Source: a virus. Taken from it: 23,886 bases of DNA. The stretch's first letter is position 1. Every line of letters begins with the position of its first letter. This document shows positions 1 through 7,489 of this stretch, one piece after another. Position numbers and translations under genes: made by a program. Location of the stretch: the IMG/VR virus record IMGVR_UViG_3300025646_000369, positions 1 through 23,886 of that record, one strand, 5' to 3'. Below the pieces are notes generated by a model, which worked only from the letters and a program-made list of their open reading frames with translations, searched no databases and was not told the DNA's origin.

Positions 1-549
1 TACACACTTAAAGTAGGATCACCTTCTGTAGATATTACTGACGCCACAGCCCTTGCAATTGTAAGCCAATACCGAGCTATGTATTTTAATGTTGCTAGAC
101 TTTGGCATACATTCAAAGACTTTTTATATACTATGTGTGTTCCTTCAAAGTCCACTTGCTATCCATACGGTCCATTAATTATTAAACATCAAGCCATCGA
201 GCTGCCAAACGGTATGCATTTGCAATACCCCAAATTAAATTTTGCAGGCGGTCAACATAATTATGATTCAGGCAAAGGATTTATCAAAACGTACGGGGCT
301 CGTGTAACGGAGAACGTAGTCCAGGCACTTGCACGTATTGTAATTATTGAACAAATGTTAGCAGTACACGCACTCCCTGAAGTATCCGTAGTATTGCAAG
401 TACACGACGAAATTGTATGTATTGGCTCAAATGTTGATCCAGACAAGACACTTAACAAAATTCTAAGTATAATGAAAACACCCCCTGCTTGGTGTTCTGA
501 TTTACCACTGGATGCTGAAGGGGGTTATAGTCAACAGTATGACAAATGA
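1..549 (+). CDS. Family A DNA polymerase, C-terminal part (5' end outside window)
   Basis: Replicative phage DNA polymerase of the Pol I family. The frame is open from base 1, so the gene starts before the window; 182 codons are visible. The piece carries the end of the polymerase domain: a Q-helix-like stretch (TENVVQALARIVI, encoded near 310-350) and motif C (VLQVHDEIV, near 394-420), whose His-Asp-Glu holds the catalytic aspartate that binds metal. The fingers and any 3'-5' exonuclease domain must lie upstream. The stop codon overlaps the next start as ATGA, so the CsrA-like gene is translationally coupled to the polymerase. An ATG at 79 is internal, because matching polymerase-like sequence continues upstream of it. 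The family call is firm; the subfamily cannot be told from this fragment. Confidence 0.93.
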   Translation, partial: YTLKVGSPSVDITDATALAIVSQYRAMYFNVARLWHTFKDFLYTMCVPSKSTCYPYGPLIIKHQAIELPNGMHLQYPKLNFAGGQHNYDSGKGFIKTYGARVTENVVQALARIVIIEQMLAVHALPEVSVVLQVHDEIVCIGSNVDPDKTLNKILSIMKTPPAWCSDLPLDAEGGYSQQYDK

Positions 550-731
550 GCAATCTAGTTTTAACAAGAAGAAAAGGGGACGCAGTTGTAATATACAAAG
601 ATAATGAGTTTCTTTGTAAAGTTACTGTTACTGCATTAGGCCCTAAACAAAGTAAACTAGCTTTTGAAGCTACCCCAGATATACATATTGACAGAGAGGA
701 AATATATAATTCAAAACAAGAAAATCCATAA
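546..731 (+). CDS. csrA: CsrA/RsmA-like post-transcriptional regulator
   Basis: A 61-residue protein with the full CsrA layout: an N-terminal strand LVLTRRKGD matching the bacterial L-LTRR-GE start, a central KVTVTALG strand matching VTVTVLG, and a C-terminal DIHIDREEIY matching VAVHREEIY. The RNA-contacting residues of E. coli CsrA, Leu4 and Arg44, correspond here to Leu6 and Arg50. Known family members are homodimers that bind GGA motifs in mRNA leaders, often covering the ribosome binding site. Compared with the bacterial protein there is an insertion of about five residues between the first two strands (YKDNEFL). It sits between the polymerase (ATGA overlap, no separate Shine-Dalgarno) and the primase-helicase, so it should be made with the replication genes. 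Targets, phage or host, cannot be read from the sequence. Confidence 0.86.
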   Translation: MSNLVLTRRKGDAVVIYKDNEFLCKVTVTALGPKQSKLAFEATPDIHIDREEIYNSKQENP

Positions 732-748
732 TAATATAGGAGTTAGAT

Positions 749-3202
749 ATGGAATTAGTATTTTTAAAAGCTAAACAACGCTTAGCAAAACATTTTACTG
801 AAGAAGGTGTCACACCTTATCCCTTAATAAAAAACTTTACTTCAGTACATAAACAAATAACTAAAGACACAAAAAAATTATTTACTGAACTTACAACAGC
901 AGCAGATGCTGGCATGTGTTTACACAAAGGTCTTTTAAAACGCCCACTTAAACACGAACCAAGAGCTTTAATGACAGATCGTATTGCAGCTACAGATTTG
1001 TTAGTTTTAGACTTTGACGACATACACGCAACTATTCCTAAAAAATCTGAGTTAAATACTCAAGATTTAGAATTACTAGCTGAACAACTTATTCAACAAT
1101 TACCTAATGAGTTTCACAATGTAAGCTATATTGCACAAGCTAGTGCTTCATTAGGTTTTAAAAAAGATAAAATATCTATGCATATCTTTTTTATACTTGA
1201 ACACGCAGGCCACCCAAAAGTATTAAAAGAACTTCTTAAATTATTAAATTATGAAACAGATAAACTTGCAGCTGAGTTAACTTTGTCAGCAAACGGTCAA
1301 AGTTTATCTTACAGACTTGATCCAGGAGTCGCTGACAATTCTAAAATTATTTATCTTGCGCCCCCCACATTTGCTAAAGAAGTACACAACCCAATTCCTG
1401 GACTTAGATTTATTCACGCCAAACGTGATTTAGAAACGTTAGATCTTTCTACTTTGCTTACTACAGTAAATCCTGAACGCGTTCATAATGTAGGAGTTCA
1501 AATAAAAGATAATTTAAGAAAAAAATTAAACCTTCCTAAAAAAGCTATAAAAACTACAACAGTTAATGTAGCTGGCGAACCTCACGAAGTATTACAAAAC
1601 CCAGATAAAATGACTATTGAAATAAGTCGAGTAGCTGAACCTTATGTTAATTGTAATGTTAACGGGGGCGATAGTGGTGCATATTATTTTGTATTAACTA
1701 ACCCGCATTATATGTATAACTTTAAAGGTGAACCTATTTGGGAAATACAAAAAGCTGACCCAGATTTTTATAAAAATATATTTGAAACTTTTGCAGATAA
1801 AATTGATAAAGATCAAAAATTAAAACCTTTAGCTCTTCGAGATTTTTATACTGACACTTACTATAACGGAGTATTTGATGAAACAATTCAACAATTTACA
1901 GAAGACTACCCTCTTACGCCAACTAATAAACAATCCATTGATGACTTTCTTAGGTCTCACAATCGCCCTTCCTTGGATTTTATTCCAGATGCTCGCGTTG
2001 TTTTTGATCCAAGTTCTGATAAAGGTATTGAACTTGACCAAGCACCCTACTACGTAAATCTTTATAGAAAAACTTCTTACATGTTACAACAAGAAGAACA
2101 TGTACCTGAACTAGAATATGGGACAGCAGAGAAAATAAAAATTCTAACTCCTCTTGTATACACTCTGTTGTCTCATGTTCTTGGTAACGGTAAAACTGAG
2201 TTAGAACATTTTGTCAATTGGCTTGCATACATTTATCAAAACAAACGCAAAACAATGACAGCATGGATATTTACGGGCGTACCAGGCACTGGTAAAGGGT
2301 TGTTTATTTATAAAGTTTTAAAACCTTTGTTTGGTGATTCCCAAGCCCCTATGCGTTCTTTAGAAAATATAGAAGAACAGTTTAATTTATATATGAGAAC
2401 TGCTTTATTTTTAATAGTTGATGAATTTCGTATGAGTGATGCAGGTAGTATTGGTAAAATGGCTGATAAACTTAAACATCAAATAACTGAACCTAGTTTA
2501 ACCATACGTGCAATGCGTACTAATCAAATAGAATTACCTTCATTTACTAACTTTATATTTTTAACTAATCGAGGAGATGCTGTAAAAATAGAAGATGGCG
2601 ATCGTAGATACAACGTAGCTCCTCGTCAAGAAACTAAAATAGAAATACAGCACCCAGAACTTTTACAAAATGTTAATAATATAGAAAAAGAACTTTATAT
2701 ATTTGCAGGCGTTTTAAATAAATTCAAAGTTGATCAACGTATGGCACATACAGCTTTAGAAAACGAAGCTAAATCTAAAATGAAAGAAATATCTATGTCT
2801 GTTCTTGAAGAGTTTGCTTTTGCTATTCGCCAAAGAAATTTAATTTATTTTTCAGAACTTTTAGAAATTCCACTTACTAATACTTTTGATGCGGGTGGGA
2901 TAAGCACTGCACAACGTTACGTAAAAGATTGGATTGCAAAAGCTGGAAACGAAACTTGTATACCTATGTCTCATTTTAAATTAGTTTATGATGTATTAAC
3001 TGATACACGAAATAAACTATCTCAACGAGACTTTACAAAAGCTATGTCACGATTAAATGTTACAACTTCTGTTAAACGTATAAATGATAAAACAGCAAGA
3101 GGGGTTGTATTAACTTGGAAATTAGACAATAATGTTAAACAAGAATTAATTGATACTCATTTTGAAGATCGAGATAAGCAACTACTAAAAGGAATTAGCT
3201 AA
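749..3202 (+). CDS. Primase-helicase: AEP-like primase domain plus SF3/D5-like helicase
   Basis: An 817-residue replication protein that probably primes and unwinds at the fork. The N-terminal part resembles an archaeo-eukaryotic (PrimPol-type) primase: an acidic motif LLVLDFDD at about residues 84-91, an S-x-H motif (SMHIFF) near 142, and a later aspartate in YRLDPGV near 188. The C-terminal part is a superfamily 3 helicase: Walker A GVPGTGKG near 510, Walker B LFLIVDEF near 553, a sensor Asn in FIFLTN near 602 and an Arg-finger candidate in GDRRYNV near 618. This matches the D5/DUF5906 phage and plasmid primase-helicases. A GGAG Shine-Dalgarno at 739-742 supports the ATG at 749. The helicase call is strong; the primase catalytic assignment rests on motif spacing only. 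Confidence 0.88.
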   Translation: MELVFLKAKQRLAKHFTEEGVTPYPLIKNFTSVHKQITKDTKKLFTELTTAADAGMCLHKGLLKRPLKHEPRALMTDRIAATDLLVLDFDDIHATIPKKSELNTQDLELLAEQLIQQLPNEFHNVSYIAQASASLGFKKDKISMHIFFILEHAGHPKVLKELLKLLNYETDKLAAELTLSANGQSLSYRLDPGVADNSKIIYLAPPTFAKEVHNPIPGLRFIHAKRDLETLDLSTLLTTVNPERVHNVGVQIKDNLRKKLNLPKKAIKTTTVNVAGEPHEVLQNPDKMTIEISRVAEPYVNCNVNGGDSGAYYFVLTNPHYMYNFKGEPIWEIQKADPDFYKNIFETFADKIDKDQKLKPLALRDFYTDTYYNGVFDETIQQFTEDYPLTPTNKQSIDDFLRSHNRPSLDFIPDARVVFDPSSDKGIELDQAPYYVNLYRKTSYMLQQEEHVPELEYGTAEKIKILTPLVYTLLSHVLGNGKTELEHFVNWLAYIYQNKRKTMTAWIFTGVPGTGKGLFIYKVLKPLFGDSQAPMRSLENIEEQFNLYMRTALFLIVDEFRMSDAGSIGKMADKLKHQITEPSLTIRAMRTNQIELPSFTNFIFLTNRGDAVKIEDGDRRYNVAPRQETKIEIQHPELLQNVNNIEKELYIFAGVLNKFKVDQRMAHTALENEAKSKMKEISMSVLEEFAFAIRQRNLIYFSELLEIPLTNTFDAGGISTAQRYVKDWIAKAGNETCIPMSHFKLVYDVLTDTRNKLSQRDFTKAMSRLNVTTSVKRINDKTARGVVLTWKLDNNVKQELIDTHFEDRDKQLLKGIS

Positions 3203-3214
3203 AAGCTACAAACT

Positions 3215-3970
3215 ATGACTAAGCTTGTACAAAACAAGCGTCCAGATCTAATTAATGTAATAGAACTGGGCACACCAAAGGAGTTGGGTTTAATACCTAC
3301 CTGGTCGCATTCCGCTTTAAAAACTTACGAAACCTGCGCATACCGTTCTTACATCTCTAAAGTTAAAAAAGTACAAGAAGAGTTTGGACCAGCCGCGCAA
3401 CGAGGTACTGACATACACGAACAAGCCGAGCTTTATGTAAACGGCGAACTCGGTGAAATGCCAGACACCCTTAAAAAATTCCAATCACAATTTGAAGAAC
3501 TTCGTGAATTTTTCATAGATGCAAAAGTAGAACTAGAAGGTGAATGGGGGTTCACTATTGAATGGGAACCTTGTGGTTGGATGGCTCCTAATGTTTGGGG
3601 TAGAATCAAACTAGATGCAATAGTACATGAAACAGAAACCTCAGCGCGAGTTATTGACTATAAAACAGGCAAACGCTTTGGTAATGAGATAAGCCATTCA
3701 CAGCAAGCTCTAACTTATGCAATTGGAAGTTTTATGAGATATCCAGATTTAGAAATTGCAAAAACAGAACTTTGGTATTTAGATCATGGTGAAACTAGCG
3801 AGCAAGTGTATACAAGAGATCAAGCTTTAGCGTTTATGCCAAACCTACAGCAGCGGGCTATTGATATGACAACAGCTACAAAGTTTCCCCCCAATCCTTC
3901 CAAAGACAATTGCAAATGGTGTTCATTTAAAAATGGTGAATATCCTATTTGCGAATGGGGTCTTAAATAG
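3215..3970 (+). CDS. PD-(D/E)XK exonuclease, RecB/Cas4-like, with a four-Cys cluster
   Basis: A 251-residue nuclease. The N-terminal SHSALKTYETCAYRSY (residues 31-46) matches the start of RecB/AddB/Cas4-type nucleases, with Cys41. The catalytic core shows an Asp in IKLDAIV near 133 and D-x-K in VIDYKTGK near 148, followed by a conserved Gln in SQQALTYA. The C terminus has Cys233, Cys236 and Cys246. One N-terminal and three C-terminal cysteines is the pattern that holds a 4Fe-4S cluster in AddB and Cas4, so a cluster is likely here. It lies between the primase-helicase and an SF2 helicase, fitting a role in end resection or recombination during replication. There is no clear Shine-Dalgarno; translation may depend on coupling from the gene 12 nt upstream. 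Cas4 proper is unlikely, as no CRISPR genes are nearby. Confidence 0.86.
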   Translation: MTKLVQNKRPDLINVIELGTPKELGLIPTWSHSALKTYETCAYRSYISKVKKVQEEFGPAAQRGTDIHEQAELYVNGELGEMPDTLKKFQSQFEELREFFIDAKVELEGEWGFTIEWEPCGWMAPNVWGRIKLDAIVHETETSARVIDYKTGKRFGNEISHSQQALTYAIGSFMRYPDLEIAKTELWYLDHGETSEQVYTRDQALAFMPNLQQRAIDMTTATKFPPNPSKDNCKWCSFKNGEYPICEWGLK

Positions 3971-3993
3971 TATAATAACTATTTACGACGAAA
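3949..3993 (+). promoter_or_regulatory. Candidate promoter upstream of the SF2 helicase
   Basis: In the 42-nt gap after the nuclease gene there is a perfect -10 hexamer TATAAT at 3971-3976. A partial -35, TTGCGA, lies at 3949-3954 with 16 nt between them. The stretch 3971-3993 ends in TACGACGAAA and is related to 5972-5991, before the ssDNA-binding-like gene. The gap is unusual in an otherwise gapless operon. A phage-specific motif rather than a sigma-70 promoter is equally possible. Confidence 0.35.
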
Positions 3994-4012
3994 CATTAAC
4001 AACGGAAAACGA

Positions 4013-5362
4013 ATGATGAATAATATACTTGCGCCTTACGCGCACCAATCTAAAACCACTAACTTTATTCTATCTCACCCACGCTGTCTTATTACATCCG
4101 ATCCCGGCACTGGTAAAACTAGAGCAGTTCTTGACGCTATTACAAACCTTCCAGGTAAAACACTTGTACTTGCGCCGTTATCTATACTTGAAGCAGCATG
4201 GGTTGATGACATTAAAAAGTTTCAACCTAATATAAAATTTGGAGTTGCATATGCTAAAAACCGTAAAAAAATATTTACCGACACTTCGCACGAGATGGTT
4301 ATTACTAACTTCGAGGCTGTCAATTTCTTATATAAAAACCCACACTTACTTAAGGGATTCACTACAATCGTTATTGACGAATTCACCGCTTTTAAAAACA
4401 AAGATTCGCAACGATCTAAAAGTATCAGAAATTTTATCTCATTGTTTACTTATAGGATTGCCATGTCTGGTACTCCTAATAGTAATTCTATTCTAGACCT
4501 TTGGCACCCAGTGTTGCTCGTAGATGATGGTGATCACCTCGGGCAACGCTTTTATTCTTACCGCAACCAAGTTTGCACGCCTAAATTCAATGGCTTTGCT
4601 AACGAATGGGTTGACAAGCCAGGTATTGAACAAGCAGTTGCGGCTCGACTTAGTGATATAACTATTCGCTACAAACTAGAAGACTGTATTGACTTACCTG
4701 AAAATATTATAAGAACTGTACGAACTAATCTAAGTCCTGAAGTCCAACGTATGTACAATGACTTCAGCAAAGATTCTGTTTTGTATACCAAAATGGGCAC
4801 CATCAATGCTGTACACGCAGGGGCCCGAGTTAAAAAGTTATTACAAATCATCTCAGGCGGAGTATATGACGAAGATGGCTTAGTTCAATATCTTCATCAA
4901 GAACGCTATGACATTGTTATGGATCTTGTATCCGAACGTAAACATTCTATTGTTGCATTCAATTGGAGGCATGAACGAGATGCGTTAATTGAATTAGCAA
5001 CTAAACAAAAAATATCTTACGAAGTTATTGATGGCAGCGTACCTGCTGAAAAACGTAAAGACATTGTACAAAGATTCCAGGCTGGTCATATTCGTGTACT
5101 GTTTTGTCATCCACAATCCGCAGGCCATGGTCTTACGTTAACAAAAGCTACCACAGCCATATGGTGTTCACCAACTTACAATGCTGAGCACTTTCAACAA
5201 TTTAATAGACGTATACACCGCGCTAGTCAAACACAAAAAACCGAAACAATTCTTATTGCTGCTAGAAATACGTGGGAAGAAGAAGTATATAAAAAACTAA
5301 ATGGAAAATTAGGAAAAATGGAAAACCTACTTCATATTCTCACGGAGCTTAATAATGAATAG
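4013..5362 (+). CDS. SF2 helicase, SNF2/DEAD-like
   Basis: A 449-residue helicase or translocase. Visible motifs in order are a Q-motif-like PYAHQ at residues 8-12, Walker A SDPGTGKT at 29-36 (Lys35), motif II VIDEFTAFKN near 120-129, motif III AMSGTPNS near 149, and in the second RecA lobe GHGLTLTKA near 374 and motif VI QQFNRRIHRASQ near 399-410. This combination, with a DE-x-x box and an R-x-H-R-x-x-Q end, is typical of compact phage SNF2-like helicases. There are two adjacent ATG codons at 4013 and 4016; I use the first. Its position after the nuclease suggests both act on the same DNA intermediates. The 3' end overlaps the next gene by 8 nt. The exact activity (unwinding, translocation or annealing) is not readable. 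Confidence 0.88.
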   Translation: MMNNILAPYAHQSKTTNFILSHPRCLITSDPGTGKTRAVLDAITNLPGKTLVLAPLSILEAAWVDDIKKFQPNIKFGVAYAKNRKKIFTDTSHEMVITNFEAVNFLYKNPHLLKGFTTIVIDEFTAFKNKDSQRSKSIRNFISLFTYRIAMSGTPNSNSILDLWHPVLLVDDGDHLGQRFYSYRNQVCTPKFNGFANEWVDKPGIEQAVAARLSDITIRYKLEDCIDLPENIIRTVRTNLSPEVQRMYNDFSKDSVLYTKMGTINAVHAGARVKKLLQIISGGVYDEDGLVQYLHQERYDIVMDLVSERKHSIVAFNWRHERDALIELATKQKISYEVIDGSVPAEKRKDIVQRFQAGHIRVLFCHPQSAGHGLTLTKATTAIWCSPTYNAEHFQQFNRRIHRASQTQKTETILIAARNTWEEEVYKKLNGKLGKMENLLHILTELNNE

Positions 5363-5609
5363 ACGTTTATTAAAATTATTTGATGAAGTTATAGATGGAA
5401 CACTTGATGATTTAACAAAACGCCCACCTAAAATTGTAGCTTTAGCTTTACTCATGATGACCGTTGAACATCTTTTAGAAATTGATAAACAAAAATACAA
5501 AGATGGAAACGTACGAAGTTTATTAGAAGATGCCTGCAAGGAGGCTTTAAATATAACAGACGGAATCTACCTTGAAATTCCATCTAACCACAAGGAGACC
5601 ATACATTGA
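5355..5609 (+). CDS. Hypothetical protein, helical, 84 aa
   Basis: I do not recognise this protein. It is 84 residues, mostly predicted helix by eye, with a hydrophobic central helix (VALALLMMTVEHLLEI, about residues 28-43) that carries too many polar residues at its end to be a clear membrane span. It starts inside the last codons of the SF2 helicase gene (8-nt overlap), so it is translationally coupled to it. It ends in TTGA, overlapping the TTG start of the next gene. Being locked between a helicase and a coiled-coil protein suggests a replication-accessory role, but this is context only. Confidence 0.65.
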   Translation: MNRRLLKLFDEVIDGTLDDLTKRPPKIVALALLMMTVEHLLEIDKQKYKDGNVRSLLEDACKEALNITDGIYLEIPSNHKETIH

Positions 5610-5971
5610 CTATTGATGAGATGTTAAATGAGTTAACAAACGTTCGCCAGCAGCTGGTGACATTGTTGGATCAAGAAAAAGAATTAAAGCGTACTAAAGA
5701 TATGCTAGAAACACAAATCGCTACCAGCCTTAAAGAACAAGGAATTGATCGAGTTGGTAACGACCAGTGTACTGTTTCCATTAAACAGGAAATAGTTCCT
5801 ACTGTAGAAGACTGGGATGCATTGCATCGGCACATATTGGAAACACAACAATTTGAGCTGCTGCAAAAACGTATGTCAGCTACTGCTTATAGGGAGTTGT
5901 TACAAATGGGACAGGCCGTTCCAGGTGTAACATCAACAGAGTTGACCCGAGTTAATTTCAGGTCAAAGTAA
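5606..5971 (+). CDS. Hypothetical coiled-coil protein, TTG start, 121 aa
   Basis: Unknown function. The N-terminal 50 residues form a likely coiled coil (leucines in MLNELTNVRQQLVTLLDQEK and on to about residue 45). A basic/hydrophobic strand region (TVSIKQEIVPTVEDW) follows, then a helical C terminus. The start is TTG at 5606: an AAGGAG Shine-Dalgarno at 5591-5596 is 9 nt upstream of it, while the first in-frame ATG at 5621 is too far from that site. The TTG overlaps the stop of the preceding gene as TTGA. Its position before the ssDNA-binding-like gene fits an accessory replication or recombination factor. I considered a Gam-like nuclease inhibitor but saw no convincing match. Confidence 0.7.
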   Translation: MTIDEMLNELTNVRQQLVTLLDQEKELKRTKDMLETQIATSLKEQGIDRVGNDQCTVSIKQEIVPTVEDWDALHRHILETQQFELLQKRMSATAYRELLQMGQAVPGVTSTELTRVNFRSK

Positions 5972-5998
5972 TATAAACAATATCGACGAAAAAAGGAG
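5972..5998 (+). promoter_or_regulatory. Second copy of the TATAA...CGACGAAA motif plus strong RBS
   Basis: The 35-nt gap before the ssDNA-binding-like gene holds TATAAACAATATCGACGAAA at 5972-5991, related to 3971-3993 with a few bases inserted or deleted in the middle. A good Shine-Dalgarno AAGGAG follows at 5993-5998, 8 nt before the ATG. No -35 at normal spacing is obvious; TTGACC at 5942-5947 is 24 nt from TATAAA. The repeated motif may be a phage promoter or a processing or regulator site. Confidence 0.3.
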
Positions 5999-6006
5999 AA
6001 CGTTCT

Positions 6007-6669
6007 ATGAGTGATATTGCACTAGTAAGCGATAAGGTCCCAGCACACGTACAAGCGGGTGCAGGGTTAGGTAACGAAAATGTATCTGCAGAACATCTGC
6101 AAACACCAAGGGTTAAACAGCTTCAACAGCTTAGCAACGAAGTTGATGAAAACCATAGTGAATACATTAACGGATCTAAACCCGGTGATTTTGTCAACAC
6201 AATAACCAGAGAAAACTACGGTAAAGATATTTACGTTATTAACGTTAAGTTTACCGAAGAATTCGTAGCCTGGAAAAAACGTGAGAAAGGTGGTGGTTTA
6301 GCAGGTAGTTTTGCTACTGAAAAAGACGCTATCGATAGCCTCACATCACAAGGTTTGAACCCTGATGACTATGACATCACTCAAACCCAATCGCATCTTT
6401 TAATTCAAAAGAATGCAAAAACTGGTAAATTGGATACTCCATTTATCTTTGATTGCTCATCTTCTAAGTTGAGAGTTTCAAGAGAATGGAATACTCAAAT
6501 TGCTCGTCTTGGTGGAGACCGTTTTTCATCTCTATGGAAAATGTCTTCTTCACAAACTCAAAACAGAGCTGGTCAAAAGTTCTACAACATTGCAGTTGAG
6601 AACGTAGGCTGGACTACCGAAGAAGATTACGAAAACGCTAAAAAAGTTTTTGAAAGCGTTTCTAAGTAA
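6007..6669 (+). CDS. Probable single-stranded DNA-binding protein
   Basis: A 220-residue soluble protein. Its N-terminal pattern, GLGNENVSAEHLQTPRVKQL then QLSNEVDENHSEYINGSKPG (residues about 19-60), resembles a phage family with a GxxxVxxxDLxxPRxKLLQxLSPE signature. That family is often found next to replication genes and is sometimes annotated as ssDNA-binding. The body has alternating beta strands and aromatic/basic residues (EFVAWKKREKGGG, FSSLWKM) that would suit an OB-like fold. The C terminus is acidic in part (TTEEDYENAKKVFESVSK) but lacks the classic DDDxPF tail. It has the strongest Shine-Dalgarno of the plus-strand operon and is followed by a long hairpin, consistent with high expression as for an ssDNA-binding protein. 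The functional call is from family memory and context. Confidence 0.6.
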   Translation: MSDIALVSDKVPAHVQAGAGLGNENVSAEHLQTPRVKQLQQLSNEVDENHSEYINGSKPGDFVNTITRENYGKDIYVINVKFTEEFVAWKKREKGGGLAGSFATEKDAIDSLTSQGLNPDDYDITQTQSHLLIQKNAKTGKLDTPFIFDCSSSKLRVSREWNTQIARLGGDRFSSLWKMSSSQTQNRAGQKFYNIAVENVGWTTEEDYENAKKVFESVSK

Positions 6670-6679
6670 TTATCTTACT

Positions 6680-6712
6680 TACACGGTGCGACATATACTG
6701 TCGCATCGTGTA
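6680..6712 (+). terminator. Long hairpin after the ssDNA-binding-like gene
   Basis: Bases 6680-6693 and 6699-6712 are complementary over 14 pairs (one a G-U wobble) around a 5-nt loop TATAC. It begins 10 nt after the stop codon. The following sequence, ATACTCTTTATATG, has only a short T-run, so intrinsic termination would be weak. It could instead be an mRNA-stabilising 3' hairpin or an attenuator before the following gene, whose ATG lies 10 nt downstream. Confidence 0.55.
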
Positions 6713-6722
6713 TACTCTTTAT

Positions 6723-6908
6723 ATGTATCTTGAACAACCTTGCGAAATTTGCGAGCACCCTAGGTATAAATGTAAGTGTGATAACAATCCTGGATGGTAT
6801 TGGGACCACATAAATAAAACATTCTATAGATGGTATGATTTAATGCTGCTATATAAAGAACGTGAAAGAAAAGGACTTCATCAACAAAATCCACAAAAAG
6901 CTTCCTAA
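6723..6908 (+). CDS. Small Cys-rich protein, possible zinc-binding
   Basis: A 61-residue protein from the ATG at 6723 (a GTG at 6708 would lie inside the hairpin stem and add five residues). It shows CEICEHPRYKCKC, that is C-x2-C-x6-C-x-C, which could bind one zinc ion, followed by an aromatic stretch (WYWDHINKTFYRWYD) and a basic tail. There is no visible Shine-Dalgarno, since the hairpin occupies the leader, so expression may depend on hairpin status. The 3' end overlaps the nuclease gene by 47 nt. Function unknown. Confidence 0.6.
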   Translation: MYLEQPCEICEHPRYKCKCDNNPGWYWDHINKTFYRWYDLMLLYKERERKGLHQQNPQKAS

Positions 6909-7251
6909 AGAAATTTATAAGTGGAAAATCAACGACCCGTATCACGGCGGTGTGCCTGACACTTTCTATTCTGGCCCAAAAGGGTTTGCATTTATTGAAT
7001 ATAAATACAAACAAAAACTCCCCGCCCGTGGTTCGTCAAAAATAACCATCGACCTTTCTCCCCAACAACGCGCCTGGCTTCAGCAACAGTATGACCACAA
7101 TTTGCCTGTGTATTACGTACTAGGATCCCCGGGCCATGTTGTTGTAAGCCAAGACTTTCAAAAAGAATTTTTTACTTTAGATGAGTATCTAAGGCATGCC
7201 TGCAGTTTTGATCAATTTATAGACAAATTAGTAAACATATGTTTAGAATAA
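6862..7251 (+). CDS. VRR-NUC family nuclease
   Basis: A 129-residue stand-alone VRR-NUC-type nuclease. The catalytic core of this PD-(D/E)XK branch is visible: Asp33 in GGVPDTFY, Glu46 and Lys48 in FIEYKYK, and a Gln pair in LSPQQRAWL (68-69). Family members in phages act as structure-specific or Holliday-junction-type endonucleases, probably here for resolving recombination intermediates or degrading host DNA. The start is GTG at 6862, inside the previous gene, with AAAGAA just upstream as a weak ribosome site. The core motifs begin at residue 29, so the start choice does not change the call. Confidence 0.82.
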   Translation: MKEKDFINKIHKKLPKEIYKWKINDPYHGGVPDTFYSGPKGFAFIEYKYKQKLPARGSSKITIDLSPQQRAWLQQQYDHNLPVYYVLGSPGHVVVSQDFQKEFFTLDEYLRHACSFDQFIDKLVNICLE

Positions 7252-7261
7252 GGAAGTAAAT

Positions 7262-7489
7262 ATGGACTTTGACCCAGTAAACAAGCCAATGCACTATAAC
7301 CAAGGCGGCATAGAATGCATTGACGCAATACGAGCAAGTATGACTGATGAACAATTTGCAGCGTACTGTAAGGGAAACATTATGAAATACCTTTGGCGTT
7401 ACGAAAATAAAAATAAAAAACAGGATTTGCTTAAAGCAGAATGGTACTTGCGGCGTCTAATAAATTCCGTAAGTGATAATGATGAATAG
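7262..7489 (+). CDS. DUF3310 protein
   Basis: A 75-residue protein matching DUF3310 from end to end: N-terminal VNKPMHYNQGGIECIDAI, then YCKGNIMKYLWRYENKNKKQ, then DLLKAEWYLRRLI. The domain is widespread in tailed phages and appears in T7 gp1.7, a nucleotide kinase; whether isolated DUF3310 proteins have this activity is not settled. AAGGAA at about 7251-7256 is a suitable ribosome site for the ATG at 7262. The 3' end overlaps the next gene by about 11 nt. A role in nucleotide metabolism is possible but unproven. Confidence 0.85.
   Translation: MDFDPVNKPMHYNQGGIECIDAIRASMTDEQFAAYCKGNIMKYLWRYENKNKKQDLLKAEWYLRRLINSVSDNDE

Noticed and set aside
3196-3208. TAGCT-AAA-AGCTA inverted repeat near the primase-helicase stop
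   Set aside because: Five pairs with a 3-nt loop and no T-run is within chance in AT-rich DNA.
3215-3970. Cas4 of a CRISPR system
   Set aside because: Fold and Cys pattern are shared by RecB/AddB-type phage exonucleases, and no cas genes or repeats are present.
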